Shown in pieces: positions 37,421 to 47,537 of a stretch of 64,000 bases of DNA. Origin of the DNA: Aquilaria yunnanensis (taxonomy: Eukaryota > Streptophyta > Magnoliopsida > Malvales > Thymelaeaceae). The notes beneath the pieces are model-generated. The model did no database searches. It had not been told where the DNA came from and worked only from the letters and a program-made list of their open reading frames with translations. The position numbers and the translations under genes are program-made. The stretch is from the NCBI GenBank assembly GCA_039654915.1, contig CM077594.1:89232893-89296892 (forward strand). The letters run 5' to 3'. Positions within the stretch are counted from its first letter, which is position 1; each line of letters opens with the position of its first letter.

Positions 37421-40153
37421 CTGGATTAGTCAGAAGGCCAGAAAGAGCACCATTTTGCTGAATATGTAAGATCTTTAGTTTGACTAATAACATGTTCCGT
37501 ACCCTTTTGTTTTAAATAACTCTTTTTTTTTTTTAAGTCTTCGGTCTTCTCTTTATTGTATGATAACTAATTGCAATTTTATCATCCAGTGTGGAAATCT
37601 ACTATTTCCCTCGTATAATGTTTGATAATGATTTAAAATTTTGAGTAGTTGTTTTCAAATAAATTTGTAAATTGTTTAATAATTTTCTAACAGTAACAAA
37701 TTACTTTTATTTATCAGTTTTTCTTCTTTCCAATTGTAAGACAATTTTCTTTTTCTTTTTGCTAGTGTAAAAAAAAAATAATAAGGATAAGATCAAGCTT
37801 GCACACAAATGTAATTAGTATAGAACCTTAATAAAAAAAAATGTAGTAATCCACCCCCTCTAGTTTTTATCAGCAACTTATTTCTTCAGGTCTTTATTCA
37901 TACAAAAAAATTAGCCTACGTGCTTTATCTAGTCAACGACCTCTTCAAAAGTGGTACCAATGTCCTCGATGTCTTAAAAAAAATAGCTTAAGGTGTAAAA
38001 TTTAATTTCGGCATTCTCACTCTATATATCATAGCATAAATAGCTAATTTTGTCGTCCTTTAAATTTTTTAAAAAACTGGTATGTTATATTCCCTTAATC
38101 AGTATAATAATATATCTTTCGCTAATGACACTTCTAAGTTAAAAAAAACAAAACAAAACAAAAGGGTGCTGCCAACAGCTGCTTGGGTAACATCTCAAGG
38201 ATGGTTAGGAAGAGAAGAGTCCATTAATTCTTTTGAAGTGAACCAAAAGAAACGAAAAAGAAAGAACAACAGTGAAAAGTTGTTGCATCAAAAGTGGGTC
38301 TACAGGTGATTTTTGGACTGAAAAACCCACTGACTGATTTGACCTTTAGATTCTGAGTTGGGCCTATCTCAGTTCTTGCATGTGCCCCTGTATAACGTTC
38401 TCTTATCCACTCTTTTTTCTTGCCCTGTATAATTCTGGTAAGGAGAAACCATAACAAGAGTTATTACTTTCTAACCAAATGTTCATTTGAGCCCTCAAAG
38501 TCATGAACCGCGACTTCCACGTTTCAAAAAATTATAAAAATGGAACATGTTAGCATAATCAGCTTTGATTTGTATTAGCAGAACCAAATCAGCGTTTATA
38601 GCAAAATCAAATCAGCAGTAACTTTTTTCCTATTGTGATATTGTTGACTTTGCGCATTTATTTTCCTACATTTTATCGCTCATAGGTTTGTGTATATATA
38701 GGCCCTATTATGTAGAGAACTAAATTGAAAAAAATATTATTATGTTTATCTATTATGGTATCAGAGTCATGATCTTCTGTATTTTGTCATCTCTATGACT
38801 AGTTTATAATTTTTTTTGAAAGTTGGGGACTAAAAGTGTAATTTTCTGGTGATTGTTTTGTAAAATTTTAAAAGTTAAGGGATAAAAATATAAATATTTG
38901 AAAGTTTATGGGTTTATGTTGTAATTAATTACTATGTATACTAACTCTATCTGACATAGATTTAGAAGAATGAATCCTATATTAAGCAAAAAAAAAAAAA
39001 AAAAATGAGCCCCATAAAAATATGAAGAATGAGGATTGCTTGAAGAATAAAAATGATAAAGAATTATTCTTTAAATTTAACCAAATAATCTGAATTCTCA
39101 CGATGATACCACAAACTGAATTTTTCAACATGTGAAAGAATCAATTCCTGGTATTACACTTGCTTGGAATGCCACAGCGTACCTTCCTAAAGGCCTTAGG
39201 CTGCTACACTGCTGCTTTAGTTAGGCCCAGAGCACTTTCTTTCTGCCAAAAAAGTTGCACATCACCTTATATGTCCTCTCTTTACCATTTTAGGTTCTGA
39301 TGTTTTAGCTGTCACCAACATAGTGGAACCTTCATTTCATGCCCGGAATTGTGCATGCTTTTCAACACAAAACACTTATTGGTTCCATTAGTAACTTGAT
39401 TAGGTCGACTTGTCTGTAACTTAGTATCAAATCAACAATGACAACCTCTTTTGTTCCTATCATCACAGTATATGGTTTGCTTCCTTTCGAGTGTGAATGA
39501 CACTTAAATCCAACTCTTAAGATCTGTTCAAATATATCTCTCATTTACTCTTATCCAAGAGCTCTTAGCATTCAATTATCATATTAGATCTTGACTACTT
39601 CAAACTTAAGACGGACTGGATATCTATGCAATATTACTATGTATTCTATCAGACTTCTCGCAAGCAATGGCGGTGTTACAACGAAATGTGATGCATAGTC
39701 CTTCTCTGGTAAATCTTTTTCAAGATCTGGTGATATCAGTAGAAATCCTGATGATAGTGTCTTGGCAGTGTGTATCTCCAACTCATTTCTATGCTGCTCT
39801 CTTACTTTCTCAATCTCCATATTAGCTTTACGATTATCATAACAAACTGCTATTAATCGATTAAATACTAGTACCCTGAATAGTGAGAGAAAAAAAAATC
39901 AAATTTGGAAAATCTAATAAGCAAATCATTCAAGTAATAAGATCCATTTATCTAACTTTCTTTCTCCTCAACACCATTGTACTCTACCTAATTAATTACT
40001 TGGATTTACTAACTAAAGAAGGCCAGAAGGGTCTTCTATAGTACAAACAAAAAGGACGCCAAATTAAACTTTTAAAGACTTCTATTAATATTTTAGTAGA
40101 TTTAAGATTAACATGTTAAAAATTACTGACTTTTTAGAACTTGTAGCATCTTT
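37421..40153. other. Intergenic left flank of the large retrotransposon
   Basis: AT-rich. Minus-strand open frames at 39362-39544 and 39584-39820 are separated by stops and may be parts of one decayed ORF, but I recognise no family. An A-run lies at 38987-39004. Confidence 0.35.
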
Positions 40154-40158
40154 ATCCC
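40154..40158. repeat. Target site duplication ATCCC (left copy)
   Basis: ATCCC immediately precedes the element. The same five bases immediately follow it at 57704-57708. Five bp is the size expected for Ty3/gypsy integrases. Confidence 0.9.
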
Positions 40159-43051
40159 TGTGGCAACGTCGGGTTTTCGGGAGTCGCCACCAATCTGTTT
40201 ACCTAGGTCGATTGGTCACCTTAAATATTGGTCTGCGAGAGTTCGGGGGTTCGGGAGTACGGTTACGTTAAAACAACTTTGTTAAAACGCCCAAAAATTG
40301 GCACCTTAGTTGATTTTAATTTTGTTTCGCTTTGCTTTTAAATAATTTTCAGTTAATTTAGAGATTTTAACTGAATTAGTCGAAATGTGGATTTTTAAGT
40401 TAATTTGTATAAAATTTTATACTTCCGAACCATGGACTCTGCCGAGTCATTTGGACACGGAAGATTTTGATTCCGAACCATGGACTCTGCCGAGTCATTT
40501 GGACACGGAATTTGGTGAAATTTTAAACAATTTTATCCATATTGTAAAAATATGGATTTTTTATCTTTTTATTTAATTTATTTATTTTAAAAAGTTTGAT
40601 ATTTTCCAAACCGTAGATCCTACCGGATCATCCGGATATGGAAATTAAATTTAATTTATCGTAATTATTTAATTCTTATTATTAAATTAATTATTAGTTT
40701 AATTAATAAATTTATAAGTCTTTTTATTTATGAAATTTTATATTTGTTAATGGTCTTTAATATTAACTAAATATATTTTTTATTTTTTTTATATTTTATT
40801 ATTCTTTTCTTTCTTTCTTTTTTTATATTTTTATTCTTTCTTATTTTCTTTTACTTTACTTTTCTTTCTTTTCTTTTTTTTATTCTTTTAGTTTTGTTTT
40901 GAAAGATTCTTTGTTTAATGAAAGATATTTATTATTTAAATAATTACTCAATTTATAAAAGAATCAAAAAATAATTTTTAAATATTTAATATCAAAAATC
41001 TGTAAAGAAATTAAAGAGTTGACATTTATTTTATGTTTATTCTATTTATTTGATAAAATAATAATCAAAAAGTAATTATTTAATCAAGATTTTATTTAAA
41101 AAAAATCTAATGATTTATATGTGTATTAAAAATAAAATAAAAAGTCTTGATATTTATATAATTTATTCTGAATAAAAGATTAACCAAAAGTAATTATTTA
41201 ATTAATATTTTTATTTATTTAATAAAGAAAACCAAAAATTTATATGTATATTTTAAACATAAAAGAAAAGTTTTGATTTTTCATATGCTTCTTTTATTAA
41301 AGAAAGATTTTGTTTTAATTTTTATTATTTTTATTAAAAAAATTTTATTCTCCAAACCATTGGATCCTGGCGGATCATTTGGACATGGAGTTTAATTTTT
41401 ATTAAATTTTAAATTTTAATTATTTAATTAATTATCAATCTTAATCATAATTTTATTGGATTTTTATTATTATTTTTATTAAATTTTAATTATTGCTACT
41501 TTTAAAGATATATTTAAAAAGAAATGATTTTTATTTTTTTTTATTTTTGTTTTGTGATTATTTACTTATGTTTATTTAATTTTAATAAAAGGAATAAAAA
41601 GTTAATTAATTATTTTTTTATTGTTTTTTAAAGAAATAATAAAAGATAATTAGCTTTTTTTAAAAAAATATTATGTTAGTCTTAAAGAATAAAATTAATT
41701 ATTCACATAAAAGGATTTTATTTTAATTAGTTATCATTTACTTATTTATATTATTTTTTTTTCATGATTAATTTCTTTTTTTTTTAAATAAAATAAAATT
41801 TTTGCATAAAGTAAATAAAGGAAAATGAATAAAGTGGAGGTTTTCTTTTTGTTTTGGTTTAGACATCCATTTAAAAAAAAAGTAAAAGATGCATAAATTA
41901 AATAATAAACAAATAAAGAGAAAACACATAAAGAAATATTAAAAAACAATGATAAAAATGGGGCTTTTTGGCCATCCATTAAAAGAATAAAAAAATAGGA
42001 GGTATAACCTTCCATGAATTGTAATAATTAGCAAAAGTTAGTAACAATAAAAATAAAAGTTAGTAAGTTAGTAAGTTAGTAAGTTAATAACAATAAAAAA
42101 AGTTAGCAAAGTTAGTTAAATTAATTGTTAACAACAATAACAACAACAATAATAAAAGTTAGTGAAGTAAGTTAATAATAATAACAACAATAATAAAAGG
42201 TTAGTAATAATAACAACAACAAATAAACAAGTAAATATAAAAGAGTTAGTAATTAATTCTGCAAGAACAAAATAAAAGGTTAGTGACCAAAGTGAAAGAA
42301 AATTGAAAAGATGAAGGATTAAATGAGAGTTGTACCCTTAAAAACTGAATTTGAAATTCTGGAAACGTGAAGAACAGAACGCACGCGCGCGGGGGGAGAG
42401 AAAAAAAAAAGGGTCAGAGAAGGTTTAGGTTTTCTGGAGAGGAAGAGAAGAGGGCCAGGGACCTAGGCTATAATTTTTTCTTTTTCCAAAACGGAGCTCT
42501 AAGCTTCATTTCTATTTTTTTTATGTGTTCAGCACAAAATTTGGGGGGCTATTTATAGAGGAAGTTTGGCTGAACTGTTGATGGATAAATTAATAAAAAA
42601 TTTCAAACTTATCTTTTAAATTGGTAAAATGATAATTTTAGTCCTTTACGTCTCTCAGCCTCTGGATAAGTTCCTGAAGCTTCTGATTTTGACAATTTTG
42701 TCGTTTTCTGTCAATTTGCGCCAGAAACGTCGGCAGGTCCAAAATTTTATGTGACAAACTACCAAATGCTCCTGGAACTTTCAGAATTTGTCAATTTTTC
42801 CCGAAACTTCTTAATGTTGTCATTTTTACCTCAAACTTTTAAATTTTGCCATTTTTTTGGAGTTTTCTTTTTTCTTTCAAATACACACATATATCATTTT
42901 AAATCAAATCTTCACAAAAAAAATGTATTTTAAACTAATTAAAATTTTTAGTAATAATAATAATAATAAAAATAATAATTTTTTTTATTTAATTTTTTTT
43001 ATTTAATTTCTTTTAAAATTTTTTATGGTCGGACGAAATTGGGTGTCAACA
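40159..43051 (-). repeat. 3' LTR, 2,893 bp
   Basis: On the minus strand it runs from TGTTGACACC (43051) to CGTTGCCACA (40159). Landmarks correspond at a constant offset of 14,652 bp to the other LTR, and I saw no difference in the blocks compared. It is AT-rich with long T and A runs, 'agttagta' microsatellite (42036-42090), a TATA box (42549-42558) and four copies of a degenerate 36 bp motif. Open frames inside it are not coding. Confidence 0.96.
42549..42558 (-). promoter_or_regulatory. TATA box in the 3' LTR
   Basis: CTATAAATAG on the minus strand, counterpart of the box in the 5' LTR. Being in the 3' LTR it could drive transcription into the left flank (towards 39 kb). Confidence 0.6.
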
Positions 43052-43065
43052 GCTGCCCCCCTTTG
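43052..43065 (-). promoter_or_regulatory. Polypurine tract
   Basis: On the minus strand CAAAGGGGGGCAGC abuts the TGTTGACA start of the 3' LTR. This is where plus-strand DNA synthesis should start. Confidence 0.85.
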
Positions 43066-43199
43066 CATGCTTCATGAGACATGATGTATGCAAAGTCGTT
43101 ACCAAATTTCGTCCGGCTTAGCTAGGCATTGAAAACCTTTTCGCCGCCTAAATCCTGAGGTTAAGGAACTCTCCTTAGAACCCCGGCGATAGGAGCTCT

Positions 43200-44255
43200 C
43201 CTATCGTTGAAGGAAAATTGATTGTTTCTGAGGCAAAGGTTCCATCCTTAAAACCTCGGATTGATTGATTGATTTCGAAGCAAAGGTTCCATCCTTAAAA
43301 CCTCGAATTGATTGATTGATTTCGAGGCAAAGGTTCCATCCTTAAAACCTTGAATTGATTGATTGATCTCGAGGCAAAGATTTCATCCTTAAAACCTCAG
43401 ATTGATTGATTGATTTCGAGGCAAAGGTTCCATCCTTAAAACCTCAGATTGATTGGTTGATTTCGAGGCAAAGGTTCCATCCTTAAAACCTCAGATTGAT
43501 TGATTGATGTCGAGGTAAAGGTTCCATCCTTAAAGCCTCAAATTGATTGATTGATGTCGAGACAAAGGTTCCATCCTTAAAACCTCGGATTGATTGATTG
43601 ATGTCGAGGTAAAGGTTCCATCCTTAAAACCTCGAATTGATTGATTGATCTCAAGGCAAAGGTTCCATCCTTAAAACCTCAGATTGATTGATTGATTTCG
43701 AGGCAAAGGTTCCATCCTTAAAACCTCGAATTGATTGATTGATGTCGAGGTAAAGGTTCCATCCTTAAAACCTCGATGATGAAAATGTCGAGACAAAGGT
43801 TCCATCCTTAAAACCTCGGATTGATTGATTGATGTCGAGGTAAAGGTTCCATCCTTAAAACCTCGAATTGATTGATTGATCTCGAGGCAAAGGTTCCATC
43901 CTTAAAACCTCGGATTGATTGATTGATTTCGAGGCAAAGGTTCCATCCTTAAAACCTCAGATTGATTGGTTGATTTCGAGGCAAAGGTTCTATCCTTAAA
44001 ACCTCGATGATGAAAATTGATTATTTTCGAGGCAAAGGTTCCATCCTTAAAACCCCGATGAATGAAAATTGATTATTTTCGAGGCAAAGGTTCTATCCTT
44101 AAAACCCTGATGATGAAAATTGATTGTTTTTGAGGCAAAGGTTCCATCCTTAAAACCCCGATGATGAAAATTGATTATTTTCTAGGCAAAGGTTCCATCC
44201 TTAAAACCCCGATGATGAAAATTGATTTTGAGGCTAAGGAGCTTTCCTTAGGACC
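43200..44255. repeat. Tandem array, ~21 copies of a ~47 bp unit
   Basis: The unit is (in + orientation) cgaggcaaaggttccatcct, then taaaacctcg, then two to three copies of attg. Copies in 43230-43985 are about 47 bp; those in 43985-44230 use a 'gatgatgaaaattgattattttc' spacer and are about 50 bp. The array sits between LOG and the polypurine tract, the position where Ogre elements are known to carry tandem repeats. Probably non-coding. Confidence 0.92.
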
Positions 44256-44755
44256 TCGAGCGAAATTTATATGAAAGCAATTGAAATTGGAATAATTTTA
44301 TTCGAAAGTGTGGATCTTCATGATAGGCGAGTGCAAAAATTTAGACTTCGATAAAATGAGTGAATCTCGACGATGATAATAACACTGACAAATTATGTAG
44401 AGGGAACGGATGTTTGGAATCAATATCCAAGGTTCATCTAATATAGATTCGCTTGAGAGATATGTTATCCAAAAGGTTGAAGCTTAGTTACCACAAAATG
44501 TCATGCCTAGTATACCTAATAGGATGCGTCTCAAGAGTAACAAAAATTACTCTTTACTCAGCCATTCCAACCTAAAGGCATTGTCCTATAGTTTTAATAT
44601 CAGCATGGATGAAACTATCTTATAAAAAAAGAAATTCCCTGAAAAGAAAAACTGAAACGCGAAAGAAAATGCTGATAATAAAACTAAAGGATAAGAAAAA
44701 CGGATCAGATCGCTTCTTTCTTCCACAATACTTCAACAGGGTGAGTAGAGGACCA

Positions 44756-45385
44756 TTATGGGAGTGAACTGGTCGGGAAAGACTGTCGTGTCCAGTCTAT
44801 CTGAATCATTGTTGGATCTGGTTCAGGAACAAAAGCTTGTATTTTATCTAGCAATTCTTCAGTAGTTGTTGCGGATATTATGATTCGTCGTGCCACCTCA
44901 GGGATAAACTTCTGCTTCACAGCACGATTCATAAAAGATAATAGACCTGCGAAGAAATAGTTAACATTTAAGAGCCCAATGGGTTTTTGATGCAAATTAA
45001 GTTGGGCCATGGAAGCGATTTGGAAGACTTCTCCTAATGTGCCAAAGCCACCTGGTAGAGCGATAAAAGCATCAGCATTAAAAAGCATTTGTAACAAACG
45101 CTCTTGCAGATTTTTAACCACTAGCTCTTCTCCAATTGTGCCCCCAGAAACCGATTTCAGAGATGCAGGGATAATACCCAGAACCTGGCTTCCTCCTAAA
45201 GATGCTGCTGATGCTACAGCTCCCATTAATCCGACACTACCTCCTCCATAAACTAAGTGTATTTTTCGCTCAGCTAATACACTACCCAAATGGTTGGCTG
45301 CCTTTAAGTACTTTTCATCTTCTCCAGGAAAAGCTCCAGAAAATACACAAATACTTCGGGGTTTACGAGTGGAGGTTTTCTCCAT
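44756..45385 (-). CDS. Intronless LOG-like cytokinin riboside 5'-monophosphate phosphoribohydrolase, retrotransposon cargo
   Basis: LOG enzymes release active free-base cytokinins from nucleotide precursors in one step. This 209 aa ORF has the family glycine-rich motif YGGGSVGLMG (46-55) and the signature PGGFGTLGE (111-119), with the catalytic Glu kept. Arg96 aligns with the conserved Arg of the 'RKxxM' block, but the following Lys is Leu here (ERLLQM), so activity may be altered. LLNVNYFFAGLLSFMNRAV (138-156) and the C-terminal helix are present. Length matches plant LOGs (about 210-220), but host LOG genes have several introns and this copy has none, so capture through a spliced RNA is likely. 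It lies on the sense strand of the element, 1.7 kb before the 3' LTR, with its own TATA box 39 bp upstream of the ATG and an amplified repeat module beyond it. The ORF is intact. Confidence 0.92.
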   Translation of the reverse strand: MEKTSTRKPRSICVFSGAFPGEDEKYLKAANHLGSVLAERKIHLVYGGGSVGLMGAVASAASLGGSQVLGIIPASLKSVSGGTIGEELVVKNLQERLLQMLFNADAFIALPGGFGTLGEVFQIASMAQLNLHQKPIGLLNVNYFFAGLLSFMNRAVKQKFIPEVARRIIISATTTEELLDKIQAFVPEPDPTMIQIDWTRQSFPTSSLP

Positions 45386-45423
45386 TCCTATCCTTACCCA
45401 TGTGAGAAAAGAAGAAAAGAGGA

Positions 45424-45434
45424 TATATTTATAG
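45424..45434 (-). promoter_or_regulatory. TATA box of the LOG-like gene
   Basis: CTATAAATATA on the minus strand, 39 bp from the LOG ATG. Two of the Cys-cluster genes have a matching CTATAAAT box in the same relative place. The implied leader is very short. Confidence 0.6.
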
Positions 45435-45479
45435 AGATAAAAAGATAAAGTAATAATTTTATTTTCAAGAATGGATACA

Positions 45480-45960
45480 TTATTGCCAGCTATTCACAGT
45501 AGTCACGAGTATGACTCTGGTCAGGTATAGGTACACTATCGTTAAAAGATGAGGAAAATTTCAAAAGCAACTAGCATATACAGTAGTCACTACTGTAGCT
45601 TACGTCAGGAGTAGGTACGTGATTATTGGAAGAGAAGGAAAATTTCAAAAGTAGCAGCTATATACAGTAGTACGTGTCAGGAGTGGGTACATTATTGCCA
45701 AAGAAGAAGGAAAATTTCGAAAGCGACAGCTAGCATGTACAGTATCGTGACTATGGCTCATGTCAGGAGTGGATACATTATCGCCGAAAGGGGAGGAAAA
45801 TTTCAAAAGCGACAGCTAGCACGTACAGTAATCGTGACTTTGGTTCACGTCAGAAGTGGATACATTATTACCAAAAAGGGAGGAAAATTTCAAAAGCGAC
45901 AGCTAGCACGTACAGTAATCGTGACTTTGATCCTCGTCTTCCACTGGCTTTGCGTCCAGT
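45480..45960 (-). repeat. ~85 bp tandem repeats (about 6 copies) upstream of LOG
   Basis: The unit contains, in + orientation, gtacagtaatcgtgact, tcacgtcag, gtggatacattatt and ggaaaatttcaaaag in order. Anchors 'acagta' recur at about 45495, 45579, 45664, 45739, 45825 and 45912. A single copy of a related module lies upstream of the TATA boxes of Cys-cluster copies B (about 47385-47535) and C (about 46600-46740). ACGTG (G-box/ABRE core) recurs in several copies. A role as promoter or enhancer is inferred from position. Confidence 0.75.
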
Positions 45961-45977
45961 AATGGCTTCAATGCTTT

Positions 45978-46526
45978 CTATGAATCGGTGATTTGCATCC
46001 CATCCAGTTTTCTCACAAACTGGCAAACTGGGTCGTTTAAAGTCAGATTCCCAAGACTATAACGATCTCGTTCTTTTTGGAAAATTATCCATAATCCAAC
46101 AACCTCAAATTGCACTATTCCGCAAGAATGCGCTTCAAGAACCTCTCGAATATCTTCCAGAGATTCCTTACGCAAGCCATTCTTGATGAATTTTATTCTA
46201 TCATTACGATTTCTGGTGATCACTCCTGGAGAACGACATTTATTGCCGCAAATCTACCGTCCACAATTATGACAAACGCCTAGCCTCTTTGCTCTTCTTT
46301 TTTTGGCATAAGCGCTTTTACCAAAGCCGGGCATACGGGGAAAGAACGCTTCGGGAACTTCACCAGCTGAACGAACCTTAGCTTCAATTAGCCACCGCAC
46401 ATTATCAGGAATGCCTTTGTGCATAAATACTCTGAATCGTTCACATCTAGCTTGATAAATCTTTTTAAGAACATTTATTGGGAAGGAAGGAAAATACTTT
46501 CGTAGGGCGGAAAGAGAAGACTCCAT
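45978..46526 (-). pseudogene. Cys-cluster (viral NABP-like) protein, copy C, in-frame stop
   Basis: Third and last copy of the tandem family described at copy A. ATG at 46526 (the same MxxxxSxLRKYFPS start as the other copies). The reading frame is continuous to the normal stop at 45978 except for one amber codon at 46256-46254, exactly where copies A and B have a conserved Trp inside the Cys cluster. The stop separates the first Cys pair from the second, so a truncated product would lack half the putative metal site. Everything downstream stays in frame and conserved, so the stop is recent or tolerated. A TATA box lies about 60 bp upstream. Confidence 0.85.
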
Positions 46527-46584
46527 TGATGAAGGAGGCAAAGAAAGAAATTAGTGATTGTAGGAAACGAAAATAACTAACACA

Positions 46585-46593
46585 TATTTATAG
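46585..46593 (-). promoter_or_regulatory. TATA box of Cys-cluster copy C
   Basis: CTATAAATA on the minus strand, about 60 bp before the ATG at 46526, in the same block as the box of copy B. Confidence 0.55.
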
Positions 46594-46742
46594 TGATGAA
46601 AGGGATAATGCGTTAATTACACTTACAGAAGCAAGTACATTATTGTCAAAAGAAAAGACAAATGACAGCTTATATGTACAGCAATCATGACTGTGGCTCT
46701 CATCTTCCACTGATTTATATCTAGTAATGGCTTCAATGCCTT

Positions 46743-47291
46743 CTATGAGTCGAGGGCTTGCTTCCCATCCAGTTTTCTTACAAGCTGGCAGACAGGGTCG
46801 TTTACAGTCACATTCCCAAGACTGTAACGGTCTCGTTCTTTATGGTAAGTCCTCCACAATTTGACAATTTGACCTTGCACTTTTCCACAAGAATGCGTTT
46901 CAAGAGTCTCTCGGATATCTTCCAGAGATTCCTTACGCAGGCCATTCTTAATGAATTTTCTTTTATCTTCACGATTTATGGAGATGTATCCTAAAGAGCG
47001 ACATTTAGTAATACAATTCCATCGCCCACATTTATAACACACGCCTAGTCTCTTTGCTCTTCGCCTTTTGGCATAACGGCTTTTACCTAAACCGGGCATG
47101 CGGGGCATAAATGCATCTGGAACTTCACCTGCCAAACGGACCTTAGCTTCAATTATCCACTGCACATTATCGGGAATGCCTTTGCGTGTAAAAACTCTGA
47201 TTCTTTCACATCTAGCAAGGTAGATCTTTTTAAGGACTTTTATTGGAAGAGAAGGAAAGTATTTTCGTAGGGTAGAAAGAGTAGAATCCAT
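46743..47291 (-). CDS. Cys-cluster basic protein, viral NABP-like, copy B
   Basis: Intact 182 aa ORF, the same length as copy A and clearly homologous throughout (shared start MDSTLSTLRKYFPS and end RKLDGKQALDS). It has the basic stretch around residues 71-81 (KSRYAKRRRAKR) followed by Cys-x2-Cys-x4-Cys-x3-Cys at 85-97, then the Gly-x-Ile-Ser-x-Asn and Phe-Ile-Lys-Asn-Gly blocks seen in copy A. Its own TATA box is about 80 bp upstream. It is separated from copy A by about 250 bp of leader and module sequence related to that before copy C, so the ORFs were duplicated together with their promoters. The likely role is nucleic-acid binding; see copy A for the kinship argument. Confidence 0.85.
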   Translation of the reverse strand: MDSTLSTLRKYFPSLPIKVLKKIYLARCERIRVFTRKGIPDNVQWIIEAKVRLAGEVPDAFMPRMPGLGKSRYAKRRRAKRLGVCYKCGRWNCITKCRSLGYISINREDKRKFIKNGLRKESLEDIRETLETHSCGKVQGQIVKLWRTYHKERDRYSLGNVTVNDPVCQLVRKLDGKQALDS

Positions 47292-47371
47292 TGATGAGAG
47301 AAGAATTTGAGAGATGATGGAAAGGAATTAGTTATTGAAGGAAACTTAGATAACCGACTGGAAGAACATGC

Positions 47372-47379
47372 ATTTATAG
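47372..47379 (-). promoter_or_regulatory. TATA box of Cys-cluster copy B
   Basis: CTATAAAT on the minus strand, about 80 bp before the ATG at 47291. The leader between box and ATG is similar to the leader of copy A up to the point where the box begins; copy A then diverges and has no TATA box. Confidence 0.55.
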
Positions 47380-47537
47380 CGATGAAATGGATAACGTGTC
47401 GATTACACTTATTGGAGCAAATACATTATTAAAAGAAAAATGGAAAATTTTAAATATGATAAATTGTATGTACAGTGATTGTGACTGTGGCTCACATCTT
47501 CCACTGGTTTTACGTCCAGTAACGGGATTAACGGCTT

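Noticed and set aside
39362..39820. Host gene on - next to the retrotransposon insertion
   Set aside because: Two short frames separated by stops, no recognised family, no splice signals that join them convincingly.
40385..42933. Open frames inside the LTRs (for example 40385-40576, 41746-42015 and their twins at 55037-55228, 56398-56667)
   Set aside because: Low-complexity AT-rich translations with no domain. They appear twice only because the LTRs are copies of each other.
43200..44255. CRISPR-like array
   Set aside because: The ~47 bp units are contiguous repeats without unique spacers, in a plant retrotransposon; no cas genes.
46527..46541. Longer N-terminus for Cys-cluster copy C starting at 46541
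   Set aside because: That codon is TTG. The ATG at 46526 matches the start of copies A and B.
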